64,000 bases of DNA from positions 36,787,691-36,851,690 of the forward strand of contig CM076148.1 of the NCBI GenBank assembly GCA_038025085.1, in the 5' to 3' direction. Under the pieces are notes generated by a model. The model saw only the letters and a program-made list of their open reading frames with translations, was not told where the DNA came from and did not search any database. This document shows positions 22,853-34,063 of the stretch, in pieces. Both the position numbers and the translations under genes were made by a program. The DNA comes from Tetragonia tetragonoides (Eukaryota; Streptophyta; Magnoliopsida; Caryophyllales; Aizoaceae). Position 1 is the first letter of the stretch; each line of letters begins with the position of its first letter.

Positions 22853-24278
22853 TTAGTTACTACCCTCTTCTTCTGCAGGGTGGTGCCCACCATGTCCATG
22901 ACCGCCACCATGTCCATAACCATGACCGCCATGTCCATAGCCATCTACCTTAGCATCTTTCTCTTCTTCAGGATGCCCACCATGGCCTCCATGATGGGAG
23001 CCGCCACCACCATGATGATAGCCACCGCCATGTCCATAACCATCTACCTCGGCAACTTTCTCTTCTTCTGGATGCCCACCATGACCCCCATGATGCGAAC
23101 CACCACCACCATGATGATAGCCACCACCATGTCCATAACCATCTACCTTGGCATCTTTCTCTTCTTCTAGCCCACGGCCATGACCCCCATGATGGGAGCC
23201 ACCACCGCCATGATGATAGCCACCTCCATGTCCATAACCATCTACCTCGGCTTCTTTCTCTTCTTCTGGATGCCCACCATGACCTCCATGATAGGAGCCA
23301 CCACCACCATGGTGATAGCCACCACCATGCCCATAACCATCTACCTCGGCATCTTTCTCTTCTTCAGCTGGATGCCCACCATGACCTCCATGATAGGAGC
23401 CACCACCACCATGGTGATAGCCACCACCATGTCCATATCCATCTACCTCAGCATCTTTCTCTTCTTCTGGATGCCCGCCATGACCTCCATGATGAGAGCC
23501 ACCACCGCCACGATGATAGCCACCACCATGTCCATAACCATCTACCTCAGCATCTTTCTCTTCTCCTTGTGGTGGATAATGTCCACCATGACCACCATGT
23601 CCATAACCATGTCCATATCCTTTGTTCTCTTCAACAGCCTCTATAATTAGGAAACAAAAAGCCAAATAGGAAGATAATTTAGCATCACTAAGGTTGTAAG
23701 AGAGCGATGTATATATAGTGAGATAAGCATATATCCTTGGGACAATAATCAAGGTAGCACCTCATGAACATGTGAAAGACAATCCAATTTTCCGTTCATA
23801 ACATTATATGAAGAATATCTTAGAGCCATTTATATTGAAATTGTCTTAGTAGTAGTGTCTTCTTTTGAAAAAAAACATTTACTAAGTTGCACCATTCATG
23901 CAAGTTGAAGTAACTAAACTATACCAAATTGAAGTATACACTTATGTAGAGTATGATTTTGCTAGATTGCATAATAATCTACAAAGCTTATGGTTGTTTA
24001 TAACTCTACCTATAGGCTATTAACATATTCAAAAGTAGTATTTTATCATATGTATGCAAAGATTAACTTAATCTTAAGTAAGTTTTTGACAGCGTCTCAT
24101 ACGAGATTTTGCGAAATCAACTAAACAAATAAAACTAGTAAGGCTATGTAGTGTAGTGGTTAGAAAGCTCACGTGTTTCCTTTTCAGCAAGCATACGTGC
24201 TGACACCTCTGAAGAAATCAGAAGAACGAGACCAAGAGAGAGGCCTAAAAGCAGAAAAAACTTATTAGTGCTACCCAT
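22853..24278 (-). CDS. Secreted Gly/His-rich repeat protein (GRP, shepherin-like)
   Basis: Two exons: 24173-24278 (ATG, 106 bp) and 22853-23640, joined at an AC|GTGAGC donor and an ATTATAG acceptor, give 297 residues. Residues 1-27 are a clear signal peptide (FFLLLGLSLGLVLLISSEVSA), so the protein enters the secretory route to wall or apoplast. The mature part holds seven repeats of 33 residues (99 bp; one is 102 bp). Each has an acidic block, EEEKDAEVD, then GYGHGGGYHHGGGGSHHGG. The Gly/His tracts resemble shepherin antimicrobial peptides and His-rich GRPs and could bind metal ions. The even spacing suggests several peptides released from one precursor, but cleavage is inference. A longer frame reaching 23752 reads through the intron and is not the true start. 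A TATA box lies at 24344-24351. Confidence 0.85.
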
Positions 24279-24343
24279 TTTTGTTTGGTTCTGTGTTGTG
24301 TTGTGTTGTGTTTTGGATGAAAATCTGGTATGCTAACACTAGC

Positions 24344-24351
24344 TATTTATA
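24344..24351 (-). promoter_or_regulatory. TATA box of the Gly/His-rich gene
   Basis: On the minus strand GGCCTATAAATAGC lies about 66 bp before the ATG. A GTGTT pentamer run (about 24292-24313) forms most of the 5' leader. Confidence 0.65.
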
Positions 24352-24912
24352 GGCCAAAGACGGGCTTAATTAATTATGACTGTGGGGTAATAAGTCATGA
24401 ATTTCAATGGTTGGTGCGTTCTGATGTTTACAGTTGAAAAAATGGCCAAGTAATGAAATAAAACTACTTTAGAGTTTATACTCACTTAGTCACTTGTAGT
24501 TTGTAAGATGTCTATCAATCAAATCTATGGATTCTTTAGAAGCGGAAAACCGGTTGTATTTTAATCCCACTAGCAATATTATGCGAAAAATGGACACCAA
24601 AAGACTCTACTATTGATAGTCATGCTCATGCAGCTTAATGCGTCCTTAAGTAATCATTATTGCTCCTCTTGTTCGTACGTGGAGTTGGATTTAATGGCAA
24701 AGGTTCGAGTCAAGGTTCGGGTCAATTTTTACTAGGTCTCTTTGTTGAGCCTGTTTGAAAATTTATTTTGTTGATTTGCTATATGGTTTGATTTTAAAGC
24801 TATTGCACATGCGCACAGCCACACACTAAGAATTTATTCAGTGTACACTCTCTAAGAGTTAGTGACTGTGTGTTCCTCACATCAAAAAGATATAATAATA
24901 ATAATAATAATA

Positions 24913-24948
<36 letters not shown>

Positions 24949-27830
24949 GTTTCGTAGAGTTCACTCTCTTCTTTTCTTTTCTTTTTTTAGGTGTTATTTT
25001 TCTAAAAGGAGAAATGGCGTGTTTTTGTAAAACATTCAAATTAGGCAAAATGGTAGAGTTTTTGTAGAATGGATGAAGTATGTTGCTTCAATCTTAATCA
25101 CTAGGTTAAAATCATATGAGATATCTCAAACAAGCATGACATTATGCTGAAATCATACTTGGTTGTAGAGTAACTTCACATTGAGATTGTCTTATCGTTT
25201 GACGGGTAGGTGTGATCAATCAGCAGTCTGATCTGATGAGTTCCTCAGCTCATTAGTCATTATTCAGTCTCCAAAACAAGCCCTTAAGGTCTAATTTGAG
25301 TAATTTCTACCACCTACCCTCTAATGCAGAATTATCTACTGGCAAATCACGTACTGTACTTGGTCACGATATATCTACCTTTGGAATTTTTTTTTGTAAA
25401 ATTTTAATAACTCTTTGTCTATAGACATCTTCTTTTTTACTTTTTTGTCACCGTTCTCGGTGTGTAAAAAGACAAGTATCACTTTTTTTACCAAAAATAT
25501 ATATATATCTTCTTTTACTTAAAAATATCACTTTCATTTGCAATCGGCGTCTCAGTTCGCAATTTTTTACGATCTTGGTATTTAGTTCAAATTGATATTC
25601 ATCATCTGAATGAAAGATATGATATGTTGTTGATATTGTATGACTTCCAGTTACTTATAAATTTTCTTCTCCATTTCCATCCCTAAATAAAAGGAAATTT
25701 ATTTGTACTTTTGATAAATTAATGGTTTTTGTTTAATTTGAAGGAAGTTTTTATATACAAAAATTTTTATAAGACGGTTTTCTTGTAACTTTTGGTAAGA
25801 CGAGGATCATTTTTCAATGAAATAAGGGTTACTGCTCACTATAAGTGACCCCTACATTTCTATAAAGTGACTCCAATTTTGTGAGTTGGTTTTACACAAG
25901 ACTTATTGCTTTTTATATGATCAATGTTGGCCCTTATACTTAAACGGGCCAGAGCTTCTCAACACTACTAACCCGTTACATTCATATCTAGTAATTCGTG
26001 TCGTGTTATCGTGTTGTGTTTAACTTTTGACAAGTCTAGAAAAATCTATTCAATTTAGGTCAGGTTGATAGAAAGAGTCAAAAGGCAGTATCTTGCACCC
26101 AAAGTGGAAAGTGAAGATTGAAGAGTATGAAAGTTCTGGCTTCTCACTACATACATACACTAATCTATACCATGACAAGGTTAGCACTAGTTTAGAGGGT
26201 AATAATGACTGTAACCTTTAGAGGCTAACTAGATTGTGATAAGATTATCAACATATATTCAAAGGCAAAGGTGGAAGATCGCAATCTGGAAAGATGAGGA
26301 AAAGGTGGTTTATTACTACTTTGCTCAGCCCGCCATTGTTGAAATTGGATTAGATGAAAGTTCGATTATAAGCATCATTTACCAGTTAATCACCTACTAT
26401 AAAGAGTAGTGATCGAGGTGCTTCCTAATACGAGTAGTAGTCTTAGGAGAACAACAACCATAATTAATTAATTAATTGCTTCGTTACAATGCAATTAATC
26501 TCAAACTTCCCTTTCATTTGTTTTCTACTAGTACCTTGTTCTCCTTGACTTCCTAGAGCAGAAAGTTAGTAAAACAAAGTTATCAGATAGACAAGTCACC
26601 TCAATATCTGTGTAATCTTAATAAAAAAAATTATATTTTAATGTTTGGTTTTAGATGTAACATAAATTAAAGTATGTTATCAACACGATTGCAATATTTA
26701 ATTTTCCAACAATTTTCTAGTATTACGGTAATTACCGTTTGTGTGGTCTTACTTTTTCTAAGGCTTTTAAATTTGTTGCAATTGTTGGCGTCGGGAAATT
26801 CTTCGTTTGTGAAGCTAAGATTATCTGTATCTAAGCAAATAAGACAATTTAATACCCTACTGTTGATTTCATTCTTCCTACTCCAATTTCCACTTATATA
26901 TTGCTCATTGTCATTCATTGATCTGATTAATATGAGCATTTTCTGTTTCTATAGTATCAAGCGAAACCGTATCTGATCAGAAATGGATTCAAAATAAACA
27001 CATTTAAGTATAGTATGTATTATTTTTCATCTTTTCTGGTTGGTGAGTGAATAATCTTCATACAACGAACTTATTTTCGACGCTTGTTCAACATATTTTT
27101 ACAGATCATGAGCTAAAAGGATAACAAATAAATGAACTCTTGTTGGTGTGATTTGCTCCAAATGGAAAATGGTGATCTTTTTTGCTAAGGGTGTTCTTGC
27201 CCTGCTCTTCCTGGAAAATCTTTTCAGGCTTTCAAGTTATACTGATGTTTATGTTGGTCATCGTAAGTTGAGCATGGACGGAGCGTTAAACATCAATTTG
27301 CATCTATACTTGACAGGCTGATTGATTCGATCACTATGTTGGCATGACCTATACAATGAATTATGAACATCATCATCATCATGCTGTAGGATCTAGTTGC
27401 AATGATCTAATCATAAAAGTGGAAGACAACTAGAAACATGAATCTTAACGGGTCATTAAATACACATAAATATACCTCTTGATGCGTGCCTCGTTGATTG
27501 ATTAAATATCGATTGGTGCGAATTAGGATTCGAAATGTAATCCCTCTACCGTAGTCCACGCAGCAATCGATTGGATCAATCCAAACACGTTCGTTAGTTA
27601 GAACGAGCACAAGGAACCGTTCCTTGGGCTATGGAGGTGCTTGGTTGTTTTGAGAGAAAATTTGAGAGAAGGAGGCTGTCAGTTAAAACGTGTAACCTAG
27701 TTTCCACCTCTTTATACAGTATTTACAATAAATTTACAAACTCTACATGATAGTATTTGTTGTTCACTTGCATAATCAACAACATATAACCTTGCATAGG
27801 TTTCATGACTGGACGTACATCTGAAATGAG
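24352..27830. other. Intergenic stretch, one (TAA)n array, no gene seen
   Basis: A (TAA)n microsatellite occupies 24893-24945. The rest is AT-rich with no supported exon. The plus-strand frame at 26674-26976 is Leu/Phe-rich by composition only and overlaps the duplicated stretch shared with 21915-22170. The minus-strand frame at 27407-27610 has no recognised domain. Confidence 0.45.
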
Positions 27831-27834
27831 ATAT

Positions 27835-29925
27835 GAGAATTGAGATATGAGATATGAGATATGAGATATGCGATATGACATATATATGTGAAATGAGAAA
27901 TGAGCGAGATATGACATGAGAAATGAGCGAGATATGAGAGATGTGAGATATGAGATATGAGATATAAGTCACGAGATATGAAAAATGAGATATAATGATT
28001 ATGATGAGATGAGAAGAGAAGAGATTTTAATGAGATGAGATGAGATTTTGATGAGATGAGATTTTGGTGAGATGAGATGAGTTTTGATGAGATGAGATTT
28101 TGGGATAAGATTTTGGTGAGATGAGATTTTAATGAGATGAGACGAGATTTTGATGAGATGAGATGATATAATATTTTGATGAGATGAGATTTTGATGAGA
28201 TAAGAGAAGATTTTGGTGAGATGAGATTTTGATGAGATGAGATTTTGATGAGATAAGATTTTGGTGAGATTATGAGATTTTGATGAGATGAGATTTTGGT
28301 GAGATTATGAGATTTTGATGAGATGAGATTTTGGTGAGATGAGATTTTGATGAGGTGAGATATTGGTGAGATGAGATTTTGGTGAAGAGATATTTGTGAG
28401 ATGAGATTTTGGTGAGATGAAACGAGATTTTGATGAGATGAGATTTTGATGAGATGAGATTTTAGTGAGATGAGATTTTGATGAGATGAGATTTTGATGA
28501 GATGAGATTTTGGTGAGATTATGAGATTTTGAAGAGATGAGATTTTGGTGAGATGAGATTTTCATGAGATGAGATTTTGATGAGATGAGATTTTGATGAG
28601 ATGAGATTTTGATGAGATGAGATTTTGGTGAGATTATGAGATTTTGAAGAGATGAGATTTTGGTGAGATAAGATTTTCATGAGATGAGATATTGGTGAGA
28701 TGAGATTTTGATGAGATGAGATTTTAGTGAGATAAGATTTTGATGAGATGAGATATTTGTGAGATGAGATTTTGGTGAGATGAGACGAGATTTTGATGAG
28801 ATGAGATTTTGGTGAGATGAGATGAGATTTTGATGAGATGAGATTTTGGTGAGATGAGATGAGATTTTGGTGAGATGAGATTGTGATGAGATGATGAGAT
28901 TTTGATGAGATGAGATTTTGGTGAGATGATATTTTGGTGAGATGAGATATTGGTGAGATGAGATTTTAATGAGATGATACGAGATTTTGATGAGATGAGA
29001 CGAGATTTTGGTGAGATGAGATTTTGATGAGTTGAGATATTTGTGAGATGAGATTTTGGTGAGATAAGACGAGATTTTGATGAGATGAGATTTTGGTGAG
29101 ATGAGATGAGATTTTGGTGAGATGAGATTTTGATGAGATGAGATGAGATGAGATGAGATGAGGTTTTGATAAGGTGAGACGAGATTTTGATGAGATGAGA
29201 TGACATGAGATTTTGATGAGATTACATGAGATTTTGATGAGATGAGACGAGATTTTGATGAGATGAGATGACATGAGATTTTGATGAGATGAGATGAGAT
29301 TTTGATGAGATAAGATTTTGATAAGATGAGACGAGGCGAGATTTTGATGAGATAAGATGACATGAGATTTTGATGAGATGAGTTGAGATTTTGATGAGAT
29401 GAGATGATATAAGATTTTGATGAGATGAGATTTTGATAAGATGAGATGTTCTAAGAGATGGGATTGATGGAGATTTTGATGAGATGAGATAAGATTTTGA
29501 TGAGATGAGATTTTTATTTGAGGAGAGGAGAGGATAGTGGAGAAAGCCATTTATATACAATTAAAAAGAAAGAGGTGTTGGATGCAACGTCGAATAGACA
29601 TGAGATATAAGAAATGAGAATGAAAAATGAGAAATAAAATAGGAGAGATTTTGACGAGATTTTGTTGAGATGATATTTTGATGGAATGAGATTTTGATGA
29701 GATGAGATGAGAGAAAGTCATTTCTATACAATTAAAAAGAAAAAAGAGGTATTGGCAACGTAAACTAGAAATGAGAAATGAGAAATGAGATATGAGATAT
29801 GATCAGAAACGAGATATGAGATATGAGATATTAGATATGAGATATGAGATATGAGATATGAGATATGGTTCATGAGACATGAGACATGAGACATGAGATA
29901 TGAGATACTCCATCCGTTCCTATGA
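27835..29925. repeat. 2-kb minisatellite of GATGAGATTTT units
   Basis: The core (about 28005-29515) is a degenerate array of a 16-bp unit, GRTGAGATGAGATTTT, with variants such as GAGATTAT and GAGACGAG. It is flanked on both sides by GAGATAT heptamer runs (27835-27985 and 29770-29910). A segment with ACAATTAAAAAGAAA and a following GCAACGT recurs at about 29545-29590 and 29715-29760, a larger-scale duplication. The unit has no stop codon in any frame on the minus strand and 16 is not a multiple of 3. That explains the long Ser/His/Lys-rich open frames there; they are not genes. Confidence 0.9.
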
Positions 29926-30159
29926 AACTCTACCATTTACCTATTTGAGATGCTTCCATAAAACTCTACCATTTCTCTTTATGATAAACAATTTCCTAGT
30001 GAAATACCATTTTACCCTCACTTTTGTAAAATATAAAACCTACATTTACCCTCCCCCATACACTCATTAATGTTGAGGGTAGAAGGGGAAAACAAGTGTC
30101 AAAATCAGTTTGTCTTTTGGTCTTTGTGCCGAAAAACGAAAAATGAAAAAAAAAATATT

Positions 30160-30231
30160 GGGGTAAGAGAGGCTCGAACTCTCGACATTGGGATTGCTCG
30201 AGAAGCTATACGAGACCTACGCGTTGACCCC
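30160..30231 (-). pseudogene. Elongator tRNA-Met (CAT) pseudogene with intron relic
   Basis: Read on the minus strand, it runs from GGGGTCAACGCGTAGGTC to CTCTCTTACCCC. The acceptor stem pairs 6 of 7. The T arm is perfect (GAGAG, TTCGAGC, CTCTC). A block like AGCTTCTCGAGCAATCC sits where plant elongator tRNA-Met genes carry a short intron after the CAT anticodon. About 15 bases of the D arm (the part like GTGGCGCAGTTGGCT) are missing. The anticodon region reads TCTCGTATA instead of TCTCATA, a 2-base insertion. It cannot fold as a tRNA. It could equally be the head of an old SINE. Confidence 0.6.
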
Positions 30232-31342
30232 ACATGTTCCTTAAGGTCTCCATATATTAATAAGTTCTCAAAGGGGATCTTTCCGAGTTAAACTAGTACT
30301 AGTGATAGTGACTCTACAAGAGTACAAATTTGATGACCTAAAACTAGATTACTAGTACAAACTAAGGGGCATCTTAGTCCCCATGGAAAAACTTGGTGGC
30401 CCAAAAAAATAATAAATAAAGCTTTTTTGGTTGAACCATGATTCCGCCCGTGACAAATCACGTCTCATCTCATGAACCCATGATTGAGCCGCAACTACAA
30501 CTACAAAAACCCCAAACCATTTCACCATTAGTCTCTAACACCTAAGGGCTCAGTCAAAACCCTCTAGAAGGGTAACAATCAGTCTAGGATTTAATCCCGT
30601 GCTTCGTATAGGCTCGTAAAAAATTCTATTTGTTTTATGAATTTACACATTATGTAAAGTGTTAAAAAATATAGTAATAATATCATTCAATATATGGTCA
30701 TCCTATATTTTAGTCCTCTAATCTTCTCCCTCGAAAAGCCAAACACATCCAAATATACCACGTATACATCTCATTTTGAAGAATTTTTCAAATTTCCAAT
30801 GCAATGCCGTAAATTTTAGAATTATAAGAGTTACCTAACGAAAGTAATTTTATTTTATAATTTGAAAACAATATACTAATATAATTATAAATTTCATATT
30901 TAATGACTATATTAAATTTAAGAATAATGATGCACTAAATACGAATGACATGGTGAATGCTTTGCATATGTGGCAGCTTAAGTGTCGTGCTCACACGATG
31001 TGGCTCGCCACTATGTGGCATCCCACGTATCCACCTAGAAAAACATTACCCCAATGTAAGTATAAAATGTGCAGTGTGTTGTAGGTACTGATAAGAGAGG
31101 TTTATTGCCTTTACATTGAGTATTTGGTAGCCGCAGAAGTAGAAGTAGCCGCAGAGATTATATTGTTTCCTTTTAAGTATCAGAGATCATGTTCGTGAAT
31201 TAGCTAACATCTCTCCTATCTATTGTACAGTCTTGGTGATGGCTAGCTATACTGTTTGCCAGACATGACCTCCAACATTTTGTTTTCATCCATTGTTCAA
31301 TGCTTGAAAGCGTGGAACTTATTGGTATACTTAATAAGATGA
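30232..31342. other. AT-rich intergenic stretch, no gene seen
   Basis: No exon or complete mobile element is supported. Just before the tRNA pseudogene, 29928-29955 (CTCCATCCGTTCCTATGAAAC) looks like one end of a Stowaway-type MITE, but no matching far end was found. Confidence 0.4.
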
Positions 31343-31809
31343 ATGAAACAGTTAGCTTATTTTCTTTTACTTATGATCGCCAACAGCTTTGCGGTTGATG
31401 GACAAGTTCCTCAATGGGATTTGACAGAAATTAAAGAACTTGCATCCACAAGGGTGCTAATGAAGGTTGCATATATGGTAAGTGTATCTGTACTTCACTC
31501 CAAGGAGATCTGTTTGCTACAGGTTCTGGTCGCGGGATATGTCACTGTGACAGTAGAAAGGAGTTCTTAGACGGCAAGAGGAAACCACTCAAAACTATAC
31601 TGAATCTGACAATGGAAGTAGATTTCATGCAATTCAACAATGAAGCTTGGATTTTATTAGCATTTCATTCAAGTGTGGAAAAGAGGGATTTAGAAGCTGG
31701 TACGTCTATCCTATCTTTACTGTTTTCTCTTACAGAACCCCCACGAGGCACAGTTGCTTCGATTGTACAATGCTGGTGGTTTCATACTGTGCCTCATAAA
31801 GGGAAATAA
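31343..31809 (+). CDS. Unrecognised small secreted-type gene, probably decayed
   Basis: Exon-like 31343-31477 starts with ATG and a signal-peptide-like MKQLAYFLLLMIANSFAVDG, and ends at a strong GTAAGTG donor. A TTTGCTACAG acceptor at 31523 opens a block whose longest frame reads SGRGICHCDSRKEFLDGKRK and stays open to 31809. Joining the two in that frame needs a phase the first exon does not offer, so the gene is either broken or has another exon I missed. A further GTACGT donor and CTTACAG acceptor near 31700 and 31735 would define a 35-40 bp intron, unusually short. I do not recognise the protein. Confidence 0.3.
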
Positions 31810-32216
31810 CCACTGGAGACTAGATTTGAACCAGAAAATCAAGAAATCAAAATGAGGTATCCACCTTTTCTCCATACATGTAATACAGTCAAGAAGAAAT
31901 ATTGGTTCCTTTTCAAAAACAAAACATCTTCCATGACCACAAGCAAGAAATATTTGCCATACAGGAAAAATGAAGTCATATAAAGTTCACAATTATGCGA
32001 AGTTTACTTCAAGAATATACTACCCTTCACGTACTCGACTGATTTATCTTTCACATACTTGCCTGCTATGTATCATTGTGTTGTGATGACTTTGTCATGT
32101 CTCTTGAAAGTAAATTTTCACATTTGGACGATACTCTGTCAGTCTGTCAACTCCCTCTGTATATTTAGCTTTTCTTCAGCTCCCCGCATACCCTTATTGA
32201 GCACTATAGTCATTAC

Positions 32217-33518
32217 CTATAGAACAGGAGAGCATGCTAGCAATAGCTTCATAAGTTGCAAAGCATGGCTCAAACACAAGATATAAATAAATACTGCACT
32301 TCTAAGACATGGTAAGATGCAATCTTCTTTGATCTGAAGTAATGTATCCCCACAGGACTCACAATATCCTGAATCCTAATGTTCAAGATGAAAAATGTCT
32401 ATGTTAGAAACAAAGCAAGATAATGGGGCAGTTAAAAATGTGGGAAGACAAATTCAGATACTAACTTCGATTTGTAATTCCTGCAAGTGCGAAGAGCTTC
32501 GAAAAAGACTGAGAGCAAAAGAAATGGCCTGTTGACAATTAACTGGCATTCTGACTAGTTTAAGAGTTGTTAGCCGTCCCAAATTGTTGGCAATCTGAGG
32601 TGTTTCCTCACCGTGCCAAGTCTACAAGTATAGAACAATCAAAATATAAATCGTTACACTTTCTCAGAGTTAATTGCTACTGAAATCTCAAATCAAAGTT
32701 CACATACCTTCCAAAATCCGTCACCAAGAATGAGCCTCTCAACATTGGATAAGCAGAAACATGGTCAGTTCCTTCTTCAATTTCCAGCTAGCCGCTAAAT
32801 GTAACTTGTTTATCTTCGTGATTCTTTTCAGGTGGATCGAAGTGACAAAGCCACCAACAACCAGGTCTTGAAGTTTTGGAGCATGGATGGTTATACTTTT
32901 ATCAAACTGATCAATGGAAAATAAGAGTAACTTCTCAAGTTGTGGGCAACTTGAAATAAGAAACTGCAATGTGTTAACCTCAGTACAACCAGGCATTGGA
33001 GCTAGATACAACTGAAGGCTAATGAGGTGGGGAAATCCGCTAAATGTTGCGGGAAGAGAGCGAATACAGAAGCTGGAGAGCCTCAAGTGTGCCAAACCTA
33101 CAGAAGAGAACAAACAAGATGGCAGTTCCATTACCTCATTGAGAAAGCGATCATCATCAAGACTGAGTTTGTTGACACCCTTATCGGAAACAAACTGTAT
33201 CCACTGATTTATGTCCGAAGAAATTGGAGAAGCTGGAAGCCATCTAGAAACATGAAGGACAAATGTATGAATAGGGCCAGGGTGTTGATGAAGAATACTG
33301 TTGACAATATCTGAATATGTTTGTAGATTATCTGAAGTTCCTTCCCTCGTTAGGAACTCATTGAAGAAATCTTCATCAAGTATAAGACGACGAAGTAGAA
33401 CCCATTTATGTCTCCAATCTTTGGATAAAATACTCGTCCTCACTGCATCTTTGAGTGGTAAGCGTTCTAAAATACACTCTGTTACTATTGATGGCAAATT
33501 GCTGATCCTATCAGGCAT
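32217..33518 (-). pseudogene. F-box/FBD-LRR gene with disrupted frame
   Basis: Exon 1 (32708-33518) starts MPDRISNLPSIVTECILERL, an F-box like that of At1g13570-type proteins, followed by RTSILSKDWRHKW and LRR-like blocks (LAHLRLSSFCIRSLP, CPQLEKLLLFS). The open frame ends at 32739. The conserved continuation SNVERLILGDGFWK is present one base out of register up to a GTATGT donor. Exon 2 (32466-32621, TAG acceptor) reads in phase as NLGRLTTLKLVRM and SLFRSSSHLQELQIE, true to the family. Exon 3 (32217-32368) holds ALQLMKLLLACSPVL, again out of register with exon 2. Two frame breaks suggest a recent pseudogene; sequencing errors or missed micro-introns are alternatives. Confidence 0.6.
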
Positions 33519-34063
33519 ATTGTCTAAGAGATGATGAAATGGAATATAAGAGAAGCAAATCGAGAAACAAAGAACAATGTGTAAGGAGCAAAGGCCTGTT
33601 GGTATCTAGATTGACATTTTATACTACCTATACCTTGCAATACTATTAAGTGCGGGGCAGTTCAACAGTCTGACAGTCTAACATCAAGCCAATAGAACCC
33701 TGCATGACTGCTCGGTTACCTTAACTTTCCATATTTCAATATTACTGCAAGAAAAAAAGAAAACTAATTAAATTTCTCATAGGACATTCAATAGCCACAA
33801 CTATTAATGGAAATCGAGCTAATTGTCTGCATTCATAGCCATATCCCTGTGATCTGAACTTCTACTATCATGGTCAATGAAAAAAAAAAAAAAAAAAAGG
33901 AAGTAGAAGAAGCAATAGCAAACAAAAGAACAAACTTCCAGTATTGCTCTTCCTCATTTTGTAAAAGATTAATAATATTCAGTTTCCATGTTTATAGTTT
34001 TCTTCTCTGTTCTCTCTTGTACAGTCCAACAACAACAAGTCAGGCTTCTAGTTCTTGCTGTTA
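33519..34063. other. Spacer between F-box/LRR gene and kinase pseudogene
   Basis: This presumably holds the promoter of the minus-strand F-box/LRR gene. A 19-base A run lies at about 33880-33898. No exon is supported. Confidence 0.4.

Noticed and set aside
22880..23650. Two plus-strand Met/Thr/Ile-rich open frames
   Set aside because: Antisense shadows of the Gly/His-rich repeats; the sense strand has a signal peptide, intron and TATA box.
24137..24170. tRNA-like A box (TGTAGTGTAGTGGTTAGAAAG) on the plus strand in the Gly/His-rich gene intron
   Set aside because: No B box or matching acceptor stem follows within tRNA length, so it is not called a tRNA or SINE.
28305..29560. Several long minus-strand open frames rich in Ser, His, Lys and Ile
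   Set aside because: They are translations of a 16-bp minisatellite unit that has no stop codon in any frame on that strand.
27835..29925. CRISPR-like regular repeats
   Set aside because: Plant nuclear DNA, units run head to tail without unique spacers, and no cas genes are present.
29928..30060. Stowaway-like end CTCCATCCGTTCCTATGAAAC
   Set aside because: Only one end is found; without the inverted partner and TA duplication it is not called an element.
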